Origin: Curtobacterium sp. VKM Ac-2922
GTDB taxonomy: Bacteria > Actinomycetota > Actinomycetes > Actinomycetales > Microbacteriaceae
Length of the DNA stretch: 64,000 nt
Reading direction: 5' to 3'
NCBI RefSeq assembly: GCF_022815645.1
Contig: NZ_JALGRO010000008.1
Location: 62,001-126,000 of the forward strand
How positions within the stretch are numbered: position 1 is the first letter of the stretch; every line of letters begins with the position of its first letter. The translations under genes were made by a program, and so were the position numbers. Positions 24,306 to 32,489 of this stretch are shown here, in pieces. The notes beneath the pieces were generated by a model. That model did not search any database. It saw only the letters and a list, made by a program, of their open reading frames with translations, and was not told where the DNA came from.

Positions 24306-25249
24306 CGGGCGCCCCCGGATGCGGGGACCGGCGCGGCCTCGTCGGCGCCGGCGTCGTGGCCGTACACCTGCACGAAGATCTCGTCGAGCGGGATCCGGCG
24401 CATCTCGAAGCCCGTGACGTGCACGCCGTCGGCGACGAGCGACGCCAGGATGTCGGAGCCGTCCGCCGCAGCGGTGCTCGAGGGCACCAGGTACGCGACG
24501 TGTCCCTCGTGTCGGGCGAGCTCGTAGAGCGGGGAGCGTGGGACGGCACCGTCGAGAGCGACCTTGGCCACCGCGCCGCCGAAGCGGTCCTGCACGTCCG
24601 GGATGGTGCCGTACGCGGCAGCGGTGCCGTCCTTGAGCAGCAGGATCCGGTCGCACAACCGCTCGACCTCGTCCATGTGGTGCGTGACCAGGACGACCGT
24701 CGCACCGTCGGCCTTGCGCTCGTCGACCAGGTCGAGCAGCAGTCGACGGTTGACCGGGTCGAGGCCCTTCGTCGGTTCGTCGAGGATCAGCAGCCGCGGG
24801 CGGTCCATGATCGTGATGCCGAGCTGCACCTTCTGCTGCTGTCCGCCCGACAGCTTGTCGACGCGGAGCTTCGCCTTGTCGCCCAGACCGACGCGGGCCA
24901 GGTAGTCCATCGACCAGGCCGTCGCGGCCGACCGGGGCATGCCGCGCAGCGCCGCGAAGTACGTCATCACGTCGATCACCGACTCCTTCCGGTACAGCCC
25001 GCGCTCTTCGGGCAGGTACCCGATGCCGCCGGTGGCCGGGCGGTAGGGACGTCCGTCGATCGTCAGGGAGCCGGCCGTGGGCGAGGTGATGCCGAGCAGT
25101 GCACGGATCGTCGTCGTCTTGCCCGACCCGTTGCTGCCGAGCAGTCCGAAGGTCTCCCCGGGGGCGACGTCGAACGACAACCCGTCCACGACGGTGCGGT
25201 CCCCGAACCGCATCACGAAGTCCTGCACGTCGATGCTCGCCCCGGCCAT
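24302..25249 (-). CDS. ABC transporter ATP-binding protein (NatA/YhaQ-like)
   Basis: A 315-residue ATPase. Walker A is LLGSNGSGKTTT, the signature is KLSGGQQQKVQLG, and Walker B is LLILDEPTKGLDP; the family DUF4162-like C-terminal domain follows (about residues 230-300). GYLPEERGLYRKESV is characteristic of the NatA/YhaQ group. It energises the permease translated from the overlapping gene (ATGA). ATG 25249 has AGGGGG as ribosome-binding site; the frame is open further upstream but without another good start. Function is probably export of a small ion, peptide or drug. Confidence 0.9.
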   Translation of the reverse strand: MAGASIDVQDFVMRFGDRTVVDGLSFDVAPGETFGLLGSNGSGKTTTIRALLGITSPTAGSLTIDGRPYRPATGGIGYLPEERGLYRKESVIDVMTYFAALRGMPRSAATAWSMDYLARVGLGDKAKLRVDKLSGGQQQKVQLGITIMDRPRLLILDEPTKGLDPVNRRLLLDLVDERKADGATVVLVTHHMDEVERLCDRILLLKDGTAAAYGTIPDVQDRFGGAVAKVALDGAVPRSPLYELARHEGHVAYLVPSSTAAADGSDILASLVADGVHVTGFEMRRIPLDEIFVQVYGHDAGADEAAPVPASGGAR

Positions 25250-25355
25250 GGAGCCCCCTTCTCGTCGCGCCGAACATACCGGGTGCGCTTGTGCCCCGGC
25301 CTCCCAGCAGCGCTGCACCCTCGACGGGCACGATGGCGGAGATCGAGGGAGTCTC

Positions 25356-26009
25356 ATGGACCGTTTCCGCAGGTTGCCGCTGCCCGTGCTGCTGCCCGTC
25401 ATGTTCCTGGTCGCCGGAGGGGCGTACTTCGTCATCGGCCTCGCCACCACTGGCGGGCGAGAGGGGTTCGTCGGACGACTCGTGAGCGCGGTGTTCTACG
25501 CCGCTGGTCTGACCGCAGTCCTCGGCGTGTTGATCGCCCGGCTGCGTCGTCGCGCCGGTGGTGCCGCCGAGCTCAGCAGGATCCAGCGCTCGGTGAAGAC
25601 CGGGTCGGTGCCGCCGGATGCCGACCCCACGAACTGGGTGCCGTCGCTCGAACGCCTGCAGCGGCAGTCCCGCAGGAACCGGTGGCTCGGTCCGCTCGTG
25701 TTCGGCTCGGCAACGGTGCTCGCCGTCTGGCTTGCCGTCACGAGCGGGCCCGTGTGGTGGTTGTTCGTGGTCGCGTTCGTCGGCTTCTTCGCCTGGACGA
25801 CGTTCGAGACCCGACGAGCCCTCCGAACCCTTCCTGTGATGCTCGCGGATCTGCGCGGCCGGCCCCTGTCGCCGACGGCCCCGGACGCCGTGCCGCGAAC
25901 GACACCCGGTGCTCGGTGGAGCCTGCCAGAGCAGACGATGACCGCGGACCCGTCCTCGGCCACCGGCACGACCACCGGTTCCGAAGCGGACACCGCCGAG
26001 CGCCGCTGA
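25356..26009 (+). CDS. Hypothetical membrane protein
   Basis: Family not recognised. The 217-residue protein has two pairs of membrane helices (LPVLLPVMFLVAGGAYFVIGL with VSAVFYAAGLTAVLGVLIA, and LGPLVFGSATVLAVWLAV with WWLFVVAFVGFFAWTTF). A basic loop between them reads SRIQRSVKTGSVPPDADPTN. The C-terminal tail (about 55 residues) is Thr/Pro-rich and probably disordered. A GAGGGA ribosome-binding site precedes ATG 25356. The overall architecture resembles the hypothetical membrane protein at 14465-15154, with two helix pairs around a soluble loop, but sequence similarity is not obvious. Confidence 0.65.
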   Translation: MDRFRRLPLPVLLPVMFLVAGGAYFVIGLATTGGREGFVGRLVSAVFYAAGLTAVLGVLIARLRRRAGGAAELSRIQRSVKTGSVPPDADPTNWVPSLERLQRQSRRNRWLGPLVFGSATVLAVWLAVTSGPVWWLFVVAFVGFFAWTTFETRRALRTLPVMLADLRGRPLSPTAPDAVPRTTPGARWSLPEQTMTADPSSATGTTTGSEADTAERR

Positions 26010-26010
26010 C

Positions 26011-26050
26011 CGATCCGGTTCACGAACAGCGGTGTTCGTCGACCGGATCG
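26011..26050 (+). terminator. Hairpin terminator after the membrane protein gene
   Basis: An 18-bp inverted repeat (26011-26028 and 26033-26050, two mismatches, loop GCGG) begins one base after the stop codon. Arms are CGATCCGGTTCACGAACA and its partner. No U-tract follows. The rest of the 141-bp gap is simple sequence, including three tandem GGCCAC units. Confidence 0.55.
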
Positions 26051-26150
26051 GCCACGGCCACGGCCACGGCCCCGGACGAGGACCGCCGCGCCGCGGCCGG
26101 GGACCGGGAACCGGAGCACCGGGAGCCGGAGCACCGGCCGGGTACCCGGC

Positions 26151-27476
26151 CTAGGGACGCGGGATCGGGGCGAGGCGCGCGAGCTGGGTGACGTGGCCGG
26201 GCTCGAGTTCGTCGAGGGACGCGACCCCGAGCAGCCGCATCGTGCGCTCGATCTGCTCGGACAGGATCTGGATCATCCGGTCGACCCCGGCTTCGCCGCC
26301 CGCCATCAGCCCGTACAGGTACGCCCGCCCGACCATGGTGAACTTCGCTCCGAGGGCGACCGCGGCGACGATGTCGGCGCCGGACATGATGCCCGTGTCC
26401 AGGTGGACCTCGGTGTCCGCGCCCACCTCCTTGACCACCGACGGCAGCAGGTGGAACGGGACGGGCGCGCGGTCGAGCTGCCGTCCGCCGTGGTTCGACA
26501 GGGTGATGCCGTCGACGCCCATGTCGGTCAGGCGCTTGGCGTCGGCCAGGGACTGCACGCCCTTGACGACGACCTTGCCCTTCCACTGGGACCGGATCCA
26601 GGCCAGGTCCTCGTACGTGACCGTCGGGTCGAACATGTGGTCGAGGAGCTCGCCGACGGTGCCGGACCAGCGGTCGAGCGAGGCGAACGCCAGGGGCTCG
26701 GTGGTCAGGAAGTCGAACCACCACCACGGGCGGGGGATCGCGTTCACGATGGTCTTCACGCCCAGCTGGGGCGGGATCGAGAACCCGTTGCGCTTGTCGC
26801 GGAGACGGGCTCCGGCGACGGGGACGTCGACCGTGACCAGCAGCGTGTCGAAGCCGGCGGCCTCGGCGCGGGAGACCAGTGCCATCGACTTCTCGCGGTC
26901 CTTCCACATGTACAGCTGGAACCAGTTGCGGCCGTGGGGGTTGGCGTCGCGGACGTCCTCGATCGCGGTGGTGCCCATCGTGGACAGCGAGAACGGGATG
27001 CCCGCGCGGCCGGCCGCCCGGGCCCCGGCACGCTCGCCCTCGGTCTGCATCATCCGCGTGAACCCGGTCGGCGCGATGCCGAACGGGTACGCCACGTGCG
27101 CTCCGAGCACCTGGCGCGAGGTGTCGACGGTCGACACGTCACGCAGGATCGCCGGCGTGAACTCGATGTCCTCGAACGCCTGGCGTGCGCGGGCCAGCGA
27201 GATCTCGGCCTCGGCAGCACCCTCGGTGTAGTCGAACGCGGCCCGGGGTGTGCGCCGGGCCGCGATGTCCCGCAGGTCCCAGATCGTCAGCGCGGACTCG
27301 AGTCGACGGCGCCGGGCGTTCAGGTCCGGCTTCTTGAACTGCATGAGCGGCGCCAGGTCGTGCACCGTCGGCAGCTGCCGCTTCATGGGGGTCCGCCGGG
27401 TCGACGGTGTCCCCGGGGTCGCTGCCGGGGCCCCGGTGGCGGGGTCCACGCGGCGTTGGTCGTCGGTCGAGGTCAT
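26151..27476 (-). CDS. lldD: FMN-dependent L-lactate dehydrogenase / alpha-hydroxy-acid oxidase
   Basis: A 441-residue FMN enzyme of the alpha-hydroxy-acid dehydrogenase family that would oxidise L-lactate to pyruvate. The catalytic His329 lies in [13 protein letters not shown]; other family blocks are [38 protein letters not shown] and [14 protein letters not shown]. An N-terminal extension of about 30 polar residues precedes the conserved start ([13 protein letters not shown]), so a shorter protein is possible, but the ATG at 27476 overlaps the rhamnulokinase stop as ATGA. This coupling places the enzyme in the rhamnose pathway, where lactaldehyde and lactate are expected products. Confidence 0.88.
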   Translation of the reverse strand: MTSTDDQRRVDPATGAPAATPGTPSTRRTPMKRQLPTVHDLAPLMQFKKPDLNARRRRLESALTIWDLRDIAARRTPRAAFDYTEGAAEAEISLARARQAFEDIEFTPAILRDVSTVDTSRQVLGAHVAYPFGIAPTGFTRMMQTEGERAGARAAGRAGIPFSLSTMGTTAIEDVRDANPHGRNWFQLYMWKDREKSMALVSRAEAAGFDTLLVTVDVPVAGARLRDKRNGFSIPPQLGVKTIVNAIPRPWWWFDFLTTEPLAFASLDRWSGTVGELLDHMFDPTVTYEDLAWIRSQWKGKVVVKGVQSLADAKRLTDMGVDGITLSNHGGRQLDRAPVPFHLLPSVVKEVGADTEVHLDTGIMSGADIVAAVALGAKFTMVGRAYLYGLMAGGEAGVDRMIQILSEQIERTMRLLGVASLDELEPGHVTQLARLAPIPRP

Positions 27477-28939
27477 ACAGACATCCTACGTCTCGGGGTG
27501 GATCGGTGGGCGGTTCGTGTCGTGGTCGGGGTGTAGCGGACCGGCTCGACCGTGCGCGCGACCACGGCGCGGAGCGCTTCGAGCGAGGCACCGCCGAGTC
27601 CGGCCAACCCGGCTGCCCGCGCCTGCACCAGGATGTTGCCGAGCGCAGTGGCCTCGACGGGACCGGCGAGCACGGGCAGTCCGGTCCGGTCCGCCGTCAG
27701 CTGGCAGAGCAACCGGTTCTGCGACCCTCCGCCGACGATGTGCACCTGTCGGATGTCCTTGCCCGTGACGCTCGAGATCGTCGACACGGTGTCGGCGTAG
27801 GCAGCGGCAAGCGACTCGAGGATCGACCGCACGAACTCCGCCGGTGTCGCGGGCGCACTCAGGCCGTGCGCGTCGCACCAGGCGGCGATGCGGGTCGGCA
27901 TGTCCCCGGGGGGCGTGAAGGAGTCGTCGGACACGTCGAACACCGGCACCGGGGCCGTGACGGCCGCGGCGGAGGCGAGCAGGGCCTCCAGGTCGACGCG
28001 GTCGCCGTCGCGCTCCCAGGTGCGGACGCTCTCGGAGAGCAGCCACAGTCCGGACACGTTCTTCAGGAACCGGACGCGGCCGTCGACGCCGCCCTCGTTC
28101 GTGCAGTTCGCCAGCCGTGCCGCGTCGGTGAGCACCGGCGCGTCGAGCTCGACACCGACGAGCGACCACGTGCCGGACGAGATGTAGGCGAAGTCCGGCT
28201 CGGTCGCCGGCACGGCGACCACGGCACTCGCCGTGTCGTGGGAGCCGACCAGGGTCACCGGCGCCGACGTCTCGAGCAGGCCGGGGAGCAGGGGGCCGAG
28301 CTGGTCGCCCGGGTCACGCAGCGCCGGCAGCAGACCGGACGGGAGGCCCGCCGCAGCCCGCAGCGTCGGGTCCCATCCACGCGTGGTCGCGTGCAACAGC
28401 CCCGTGGTCGACGCGTTGGTGCGCTCGGCAGCCTGGACTCCGGTCAGCCAGTACCCGAGCAGGTCGGGGACCAGCAGTGCGCGGTCGGCCAGGGGGAGCA
28501 GCGGGTCGGCAGCGAACTGGAACAGCGTGTTGAACGGCAGGTGCTGCAGGCCGTTGCGGGCGTACAGCGCGGCGGCGTCGATCGCGGCGTGCACGGGTGC
28601 GACCCCCTGCTGGTGCCGCTCGTCGCGGTAGTGGTACGGCAGGCCCAGCAGCCGTCCCTCGCGCAGCAGCCCGTAGTCGACGGCCCACGAGTCGATGCCG
28701 ATGCTGGCGACGTCGTGGTGCTGGCCGAACGCCGTGCGCAGGCCGTCGACCACCTGTCGGTACAGCTCGACGACGTCCCAGTGCAGGGCTTGACGGTCGT
28801 GCTCGTGCAGGGCCACGGGGCCGTTCGGGAACCGTGCGACGTGGTCCGTCCGCACGCCGTCGCTGTCGACGTGCCCGACGATGACCCGGCCGCTCGTGGC
28901 ACCGAGGTCGACCGCTGCCACGCTGCCGCTGGTCGTCAC
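27473..28939 (-). CDS. rhaB: Rhamnulokinase
   Basis: A 488-residue FGGY-family kinase that phosphorylates L-rhamnulose at O1 after the isomerase step. The N-terminal phosphate-binding loop reads [17 protein letters not shown], the substrate region [11 protein letters not shown] is typical of RhaB, the second domain has [14 protein letters not shown], and the adenosine motif is [18 protein letters not shown] 28939 lies five bases after the stop of the aldolase gene, fitting reinitiation within the operon; no separate ribosome-binding site is evident. The stop overlaps the ATG of lldD. Order on the minus strand is rhaI, aldolase fusion, rhaB, lldD. Confidence 0.92.
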   Translation of the reverse strand: MTTSGSVAAVDLGATSGRVIVGHVDSDGVRTDHVARFPNGPVALHEHDRQALHWDVVELYRQVVDGLRTAFGQHHDVASIGIDSWAVDYGLLREGRLLGLPYHYRDERHQQGVAPVHAAIDAAALYARNGLQHLPFNTLFQFAADPLLPLADRALLVPDLLGYWLTGVQAAERTNASTTGLLHATTRGWDPTLRAAAGLPSGLLPALRDPGDQLGPLLPGLLETSAPVTLVGSHDTASAVVAVPATEPDFAYISSGTWSLVGVELDAPVLTDAARLANCTNEGGVDGRVRFLKNVSGLWLLSESVRTWERDGDRVDLEALLASAAAVTAPVPVFDVSDDSFTPPGDMPTRIAAWCDAHGLSAPATPAEFVRSILESLAAAYADTVSTISSVTGKDIRQVHIVGGGSQNRLLCQLTADRTGLPVLAGPVEATALGNILVQARAAGLAGLGGASLEALRAVVARTVEPVRYTPTTTRTAHRSTPRRRMSV

Positions 28940-28944
28940 GGCGA

Positions 28945-31032
28945 CTACCGCAGGAACGCGGCCGCGACGCCCGCGTCGACCGGCACGTGCAACCCGGTGG
29001 TGTGGGAGAAGTCCGACGTGCAGATCGCGTACACGGCGTTGGCGACGTTCTCGGGCACGACCTCGCGCTTCAGGATCGTGCGCTGGGCGTAGAACGCGCC
29101 GAGGTCCTGTTCGTCGATGCCGTAGGTCTTCGCGCGGTTCGCACCCCACCCGGACGCGAAGATGCCCGAGCCGCGCACGACACCGTCGGGGTTGATGCCG
29201 TTGACCCGGATGCCGTGTTCGCCGAGCTCGGCCGCCAGCAGTCGCACCTGGTGGGCCTGGTCGGCCTTGGTGGCGGAGTAGGCGATGTTGTTCGGGCCCG
29301 CGAAGACGGAGTTCTTGCTCGAGATGTACACGATGTCGCCGCCCAGGCCCTGCTCGATGAGGACCTTCGCGGCGGCCTTCGACACCAGGAACGAGCCCTT
29401 CGCCATGACGTCGTGCTGCAGGTCCCAGTCCTGCTCGGTGGTCTCGAGCAGGCTCTTGGAGAGTGAGAGCCCGGCGTTGTTGACGACCAGGTCGAGCCCG
29501 CCGAAGTGCAGCAGGGTCTCTTGGACCGCCCGGGCGATGTCGTCGGCGCTCGTGACGTTCGCCGCGACGCCGATCGCCTGGTCCGGACCGCCGATCTCGG
29601 CCGCCGCGTCCTGCGCCTTCTGCAGGTCGAGGTCCGCGATGACGACCGCCGCACCCTCGGCTGCCAGGCGCTTTGCGATCGCCTTGCCGATGCCGCTCGC
29701 AGCGCCCGTCACCAGCGCGATGCGCGTGGCGAGCTGCTTCGGGGCGGGCATCCGCTGGAGCTTGGCCTCTTCGAGCGCCCAGTACTCGATGCGGAACTTC
29801 TCGGCCTCGTCGATCGGGGCGTAGGTGCTCAGCGACTCGGCGCCGCGCATGACGTTGACCGCGTTGCCGTAGAACTCGCCGGCGACGCGGGCGGTCTGGG
29901 CGTCCTTGCCGTACGAGAACATGCCGACGCCGGGGACCAGCACGACGAGCGGGTCGGCGCCGCGGATCGCGGGGGACTCCGGCGTCGCGTGGCGCTCGTA
30001 GTACGCCTGGTAGTCCTCGCGGTACTGCTGGTGGAGCTCGTGCAGCCGGGCGATCTGGTCCTCGACGGAGGCCGTCGTCGGCAGGTCGAGCAGCAGGGGC
30101 TTCACCTTCGTGCGCAGGAAGTGGTCCGGGCAGCTCGTGCCGAGGGCCGCCAGCTGGGGCGCCTTCTCGCTCGCCAGGAAGTCGAGCACGACGTCGCTGT
30201 CCGTGAAGTGCCCGACGACGGGCTTGTCGTGGCCGGCGATGCCGCGGATCGTCGGTGCCAGGGCCGCCGCCCGTGCACGTCGTTGGTCGGTCGGCAGAGC
30301 ACCGAAGCCGGCGCGCGGGGGACCGAACGGCTGGTCCGTGCCGTGCTGGGCGATGTACGCCTCGGCGGTGTCGATGATCCAGCGCGAGTTCGCCTCGGCC
30401 TGCTCGCCGGTGTCACCCCATGCGGTGATGCCGTGGCCGCCCAGGATGGTGCCGATCGCCTCGGGGTGCTGCTGCTGGATGGCGGCGATGTCGAGCCCCA
30501 GCTGGAACCCCGGCCGGCGCCAGGGGACCCACACGACCTTCGCGCCGAAGATGCGTTCCGTCAGCGCCGGTCCGTCCGCTGCCGTCGCGATCGCGATGCC
30601 GGCGTCCGGGTGCAGGTGGTCGACGTGTGCGGCACCGACCAGGGCGTGCATCGCGGTGTCGATGCTCGGAGCAGCCCCACCGCGACCGAACAGGCAGTGG
30701 TCGAACGCGGCGACCATGTCGTCCTCGTGCTCGACCCCCGCGTACACGCCACGGAGCGCTCGGACCCGGTCGAGTCGCAGCACCGCCAGGCCCGCCGGGG
30801 TCAGCGTGCCGAGGTCGCCCCCGGAGCCCTTCACCCACAGCAGCTCCACCGGTTCGCCGGTGACCGGGTCGGTGTCGGTACCCTTCGCCGAGGTGTTGCC
30901 GCCGGCGTAGTTCGTGATCCGCGGATCCGAGCCGAGCGCGTTCGAGCGCGCGATGAGCGCACTGACGGTGGCGTCTGCTGACGTGGGCTGCGGTGCGGGG
31001 TCCACCCGGGCCTCCTGGCTGGTGTCGGTCAT
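28945..31032 (-). CDS. rhaD: Bifunctional rhamnulose-1-phosphate aldolase / short-chain dehydrogenase
   Basis: A 695-residue fusion. The N-terminal class II aldolase domain (about residues 20-400) has NYAGGNTSAKG, the metal-site segment HVDHLHPDAGIA and GGHGITAWGD. The C-terminal short-chain dehydrogenase domain (from about 440) has TGAASGIGKAIAKRL, NNAGLS and the catalytic YSATKADQ. Proteins of this architecture cleave rhamnulose-1-phosphate into DHAP and L-lactaldehyde and are thought to oxidise the lactaldehyde to L-lactate. That fits the L-lactate dehydrogenase gene further down the operon. ATG 31032 (MTDTSQEARVD) is the first methionine before the aldolase fold. Confidence 0.93.
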   Translation of the reverse strand: MTDTSQEARVDPAPQPTSADATVSALIARSNALGSDPRITNYAGGNTSAKGTDTDPVTGEPVELLWVKGSGGDLGTLTPAGLAVLRLDRVRALRGVYAGVEHEDDMVAAFDHCLFGRGGAAPSIDTAMHALVGAAHVDHLHPDAGIAIATAADGPALTERIFGAKVVWVPWRRPGFQLGLDIAAIQQQHPEAIGTILGGHGITAWGDTGEQAEANSRWIIDTAEAYIAQHGTDQPFGPPRAGFGALPTDQRRARAAALAPTIRGIAGHDKPVVGHFTDSDVVLDFLASEKAPQLAALGTSCPDHFLRTKVKPLLLDLPTTASVEDQIARLHELHQQYREDYQAYYERHATPESPAIRGADPLVVLVPGVGMFSYGKDAQTARVAGEFYGNAVNVMRGAESLSTYAPIDEAEKFRIEYWALEEAKLQRMPAPKQLATRIALVTGAASGIGKAIAKRLAAEGAAVVIADLDLQKAQDAAAEIGGPDQAIGVAANVTSADDIARAVQETLLHFGGLDLVVNNAGLSLSKSLLETTEQDWDLQHDVMAKGSFLVSKAAAKVLIEQGLGGDIVYISSKNSVFAGPNNIAYSATKADQAHQVRLLAAELGEHGIRVNGINPDGVVRGSGIFASGWGANRAKTYGIDEQDLGAFYAQRTILKREVVPENVANAVYAICTSDFSHTTGLHVPVDAGVAAAFLR

Positions 31033-31067
31033 GGTGCTGTGCGTTCCTTCGTCGTTCCGTGCGCCGG

Positions 31068-32240
31068 TCAGGCGCCCCAGCCGGCCTGCACGCCGCCGAC
31101 ACGGTCCTCGGCGATCTGCCGCTGGTACCCGGACTCCTGGTACGCGCGCATCGGGTTCGCGGGGAGCCCGCGGGACTCGCGCCAGGCGGCGAGGTCCGCG
31201 CGGACGTCGGTCTGGTACGCGTCCATGAAGACCTCGTTGGCGCCGAGGACGTCGTGCGATTCCTGTGCAGCGGTCAGGGCGACGCGGTCGAGCAGCAGTG
31301 CGCGGGCGGTCATCTCCTGCACGTTGAGCACGGAGCGGATCTGCCCGGGGATCTTGTCCTCGATATTGTGGCACTGGTCGAGCATGAACGCGACGTCGGG
31401 GTTGTCGTAGCCGCCGCCGCGGATCACCTCGACCAGGATCCGGAACAGCTGGAACGGGTCGGCCGCGCCCACGATCAGGTCGTCGTCGGCGTAGAAGCGC
31501 GAGTTGAAGTCGAACGAGCCGAGCTTGCCGAGGCGCAGCAGCTGCATGACGATGAACTCGATGTTCGTGCCGGGGGCGTGGTGGCCGGTGTCCAGGCAGA
31601 CCATCGCCTTGTCGCCCAGGGCCGCCGTCTGCACGTAGCTGGTGCCCCAGTCCGGGACGTCGGTGTGGTAGAACGACGGTTCGAAGAACTTGTACTCCAG
31701 CACCAGACGCTGCTGGGGGCCTAGGCGGTCGTAGATCGTGCTGAGGGAGTCGTGCAGGCGGTCCTGACGGCTGCGCATGTCCTCTTGCCCGGGGTAGTTC
31801 GAGCCCTCGGCCAGCCAGATCTTCAGGTCGCGGCTGCCCGTGGCGTCCATCACGTCGATGCAGCGCAGGTGGTGGTCGATGGCCTTCTGCCGGATCGTCT
31901 CGTCCACGTGGGTCAGCGCGCCGAACTTGTAGTCGTCGTCCTGGAACGTGTTCGAGTTGACCGTGCCGAGCTGCACGCCGTGCTCTTCGGCGTGGCGTCT
32001 GAGGTCGGCGAAGTCGTCCACCAGGTCCCACGGGATGTGCAGCGCCACGGTCGGGGCGAGCCCGGTGTACCGGTGCACCTGCGCGGCGTCGGCGATCTTC
32101 TCGTAGGGGTCGCGCGGGGTGCCGGGCGTGCTGAAGACCTTGAAGCGGGTGCCGGAGTTGCCGAAGGCCCAGCTCGGCAGCTCGATCCGTTGCGCGGCCA
32201 ACTGCTCGGCGATGCCGGCGAAGCTCGGGGTTGATGTCAT
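31068..32240 (-). CDS. rhaI: L-rhamnose isomerase (RhaI type)
   Basis: A 390-residue TIM-barrel isomerase of the Pseudomonas stutzeri RhaI type, converting L-rhamnose to L-rhamnulose with divalent metal. Metal and substrate segments visible are LEYKFFEPSFYHTDVPDWG, CLDTGHHAPGTNIEF and GSFDFNSRFYADDDLIVG. It is unrelated to the shorter-range E. coli RhaA subgroup in sequence. ATG 32240 has GAGGAAG before it. It is the first gene of the rhamnose catabolic operon, and a LacI-type operator (32260-32271) lies 20 bp upstream of the start. Confidence 0.92.
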   Translation of the reverse strand: MTSTPSFAGIAEQLAAQRIELPSWAFGNSGTRFKVFSTPGTPRDPYEKIADAAQVHRYTGLAPTVALHIPWDLVDDFADLRRHAEEHGVQLGTVNSNTFQDDDYKFGALTHVDETIRQKAIDHHLRCIDVMDATGSRDLKIWLAEGSNYPGQEDMRSRQDRLHDSLSTIYDRLGPQQRLVLEYKFFEPSFYHTDVPDWGTSYVQTAALGDKAMVCLDTGHHAPGTNIEFIVMQLLRLGKLGSFDFNSRFYADDDLIVGAADPFQLFRILVEVIRGGGYDNPDVAFMLDQCHNIEDKIPGQIRSVLNVQEMTARALLLDRVALTAAQESHDVLGANEVFMDAYQTDVRADLAAWRESRGLPANPMRAYQESGYQRQIAEDRVGGVQAGWGA

Positions 32241-32259
32241 CGTGTCACTTCCTCGTGAT

Positions 32260-32271
32260 TGAATCGTTTCA
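32260..32271. promoter_or_regulatory. LacI-type operator upstream of rhaI
   Basis: TGAATCGTTTCA has the CG centre and near-palindromic arms of LacI-family operators. It is the exact reverse complement of the 12-mer at 40984-40995 before the MFS gene. It lies 20 bp upstream of the rhaI ATG, where a bound repressor would block transcription. Confidence 0.7.
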
Positions 32272-32347
32272 TACGGTAGTCCGTGGTGGACCTGCTTGCA
32301 AGCGGGCGTGTCGTCCGGCGGCACCTCTCGGCGTTGCACCTCCGTGC

Positions 32348-32383
32348 GGACATCGCACCCCGGTGCACCGGGGCGCGATGTCC
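32348..32383. terminator. Hairpin downstream of rhamnosidase gene (ACATCGC family)
   Basis: In the 249-bp gap between the rhamnosidase stop and the rhaI start, GGACATCGCACCCCGG (32348-32363) pairs with 32368-32383 over 16 bp with one mismatch and a TGCA loop. The core ACATCGC..GCGATGT recurs in the hairpins at 49619 and 58734. Confidence 0.5.
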
Positions 32384-32489
32384 GTGGGTGGGTGCGATCC
32401 GGCCTGGAACGCCGACGGCGTCCCACGCCGACGGCGTCCCCGGCCGCGTCCGCCGGCCCGGCGGCCGCGGCGCCCCGCGGCGCCCCGCG

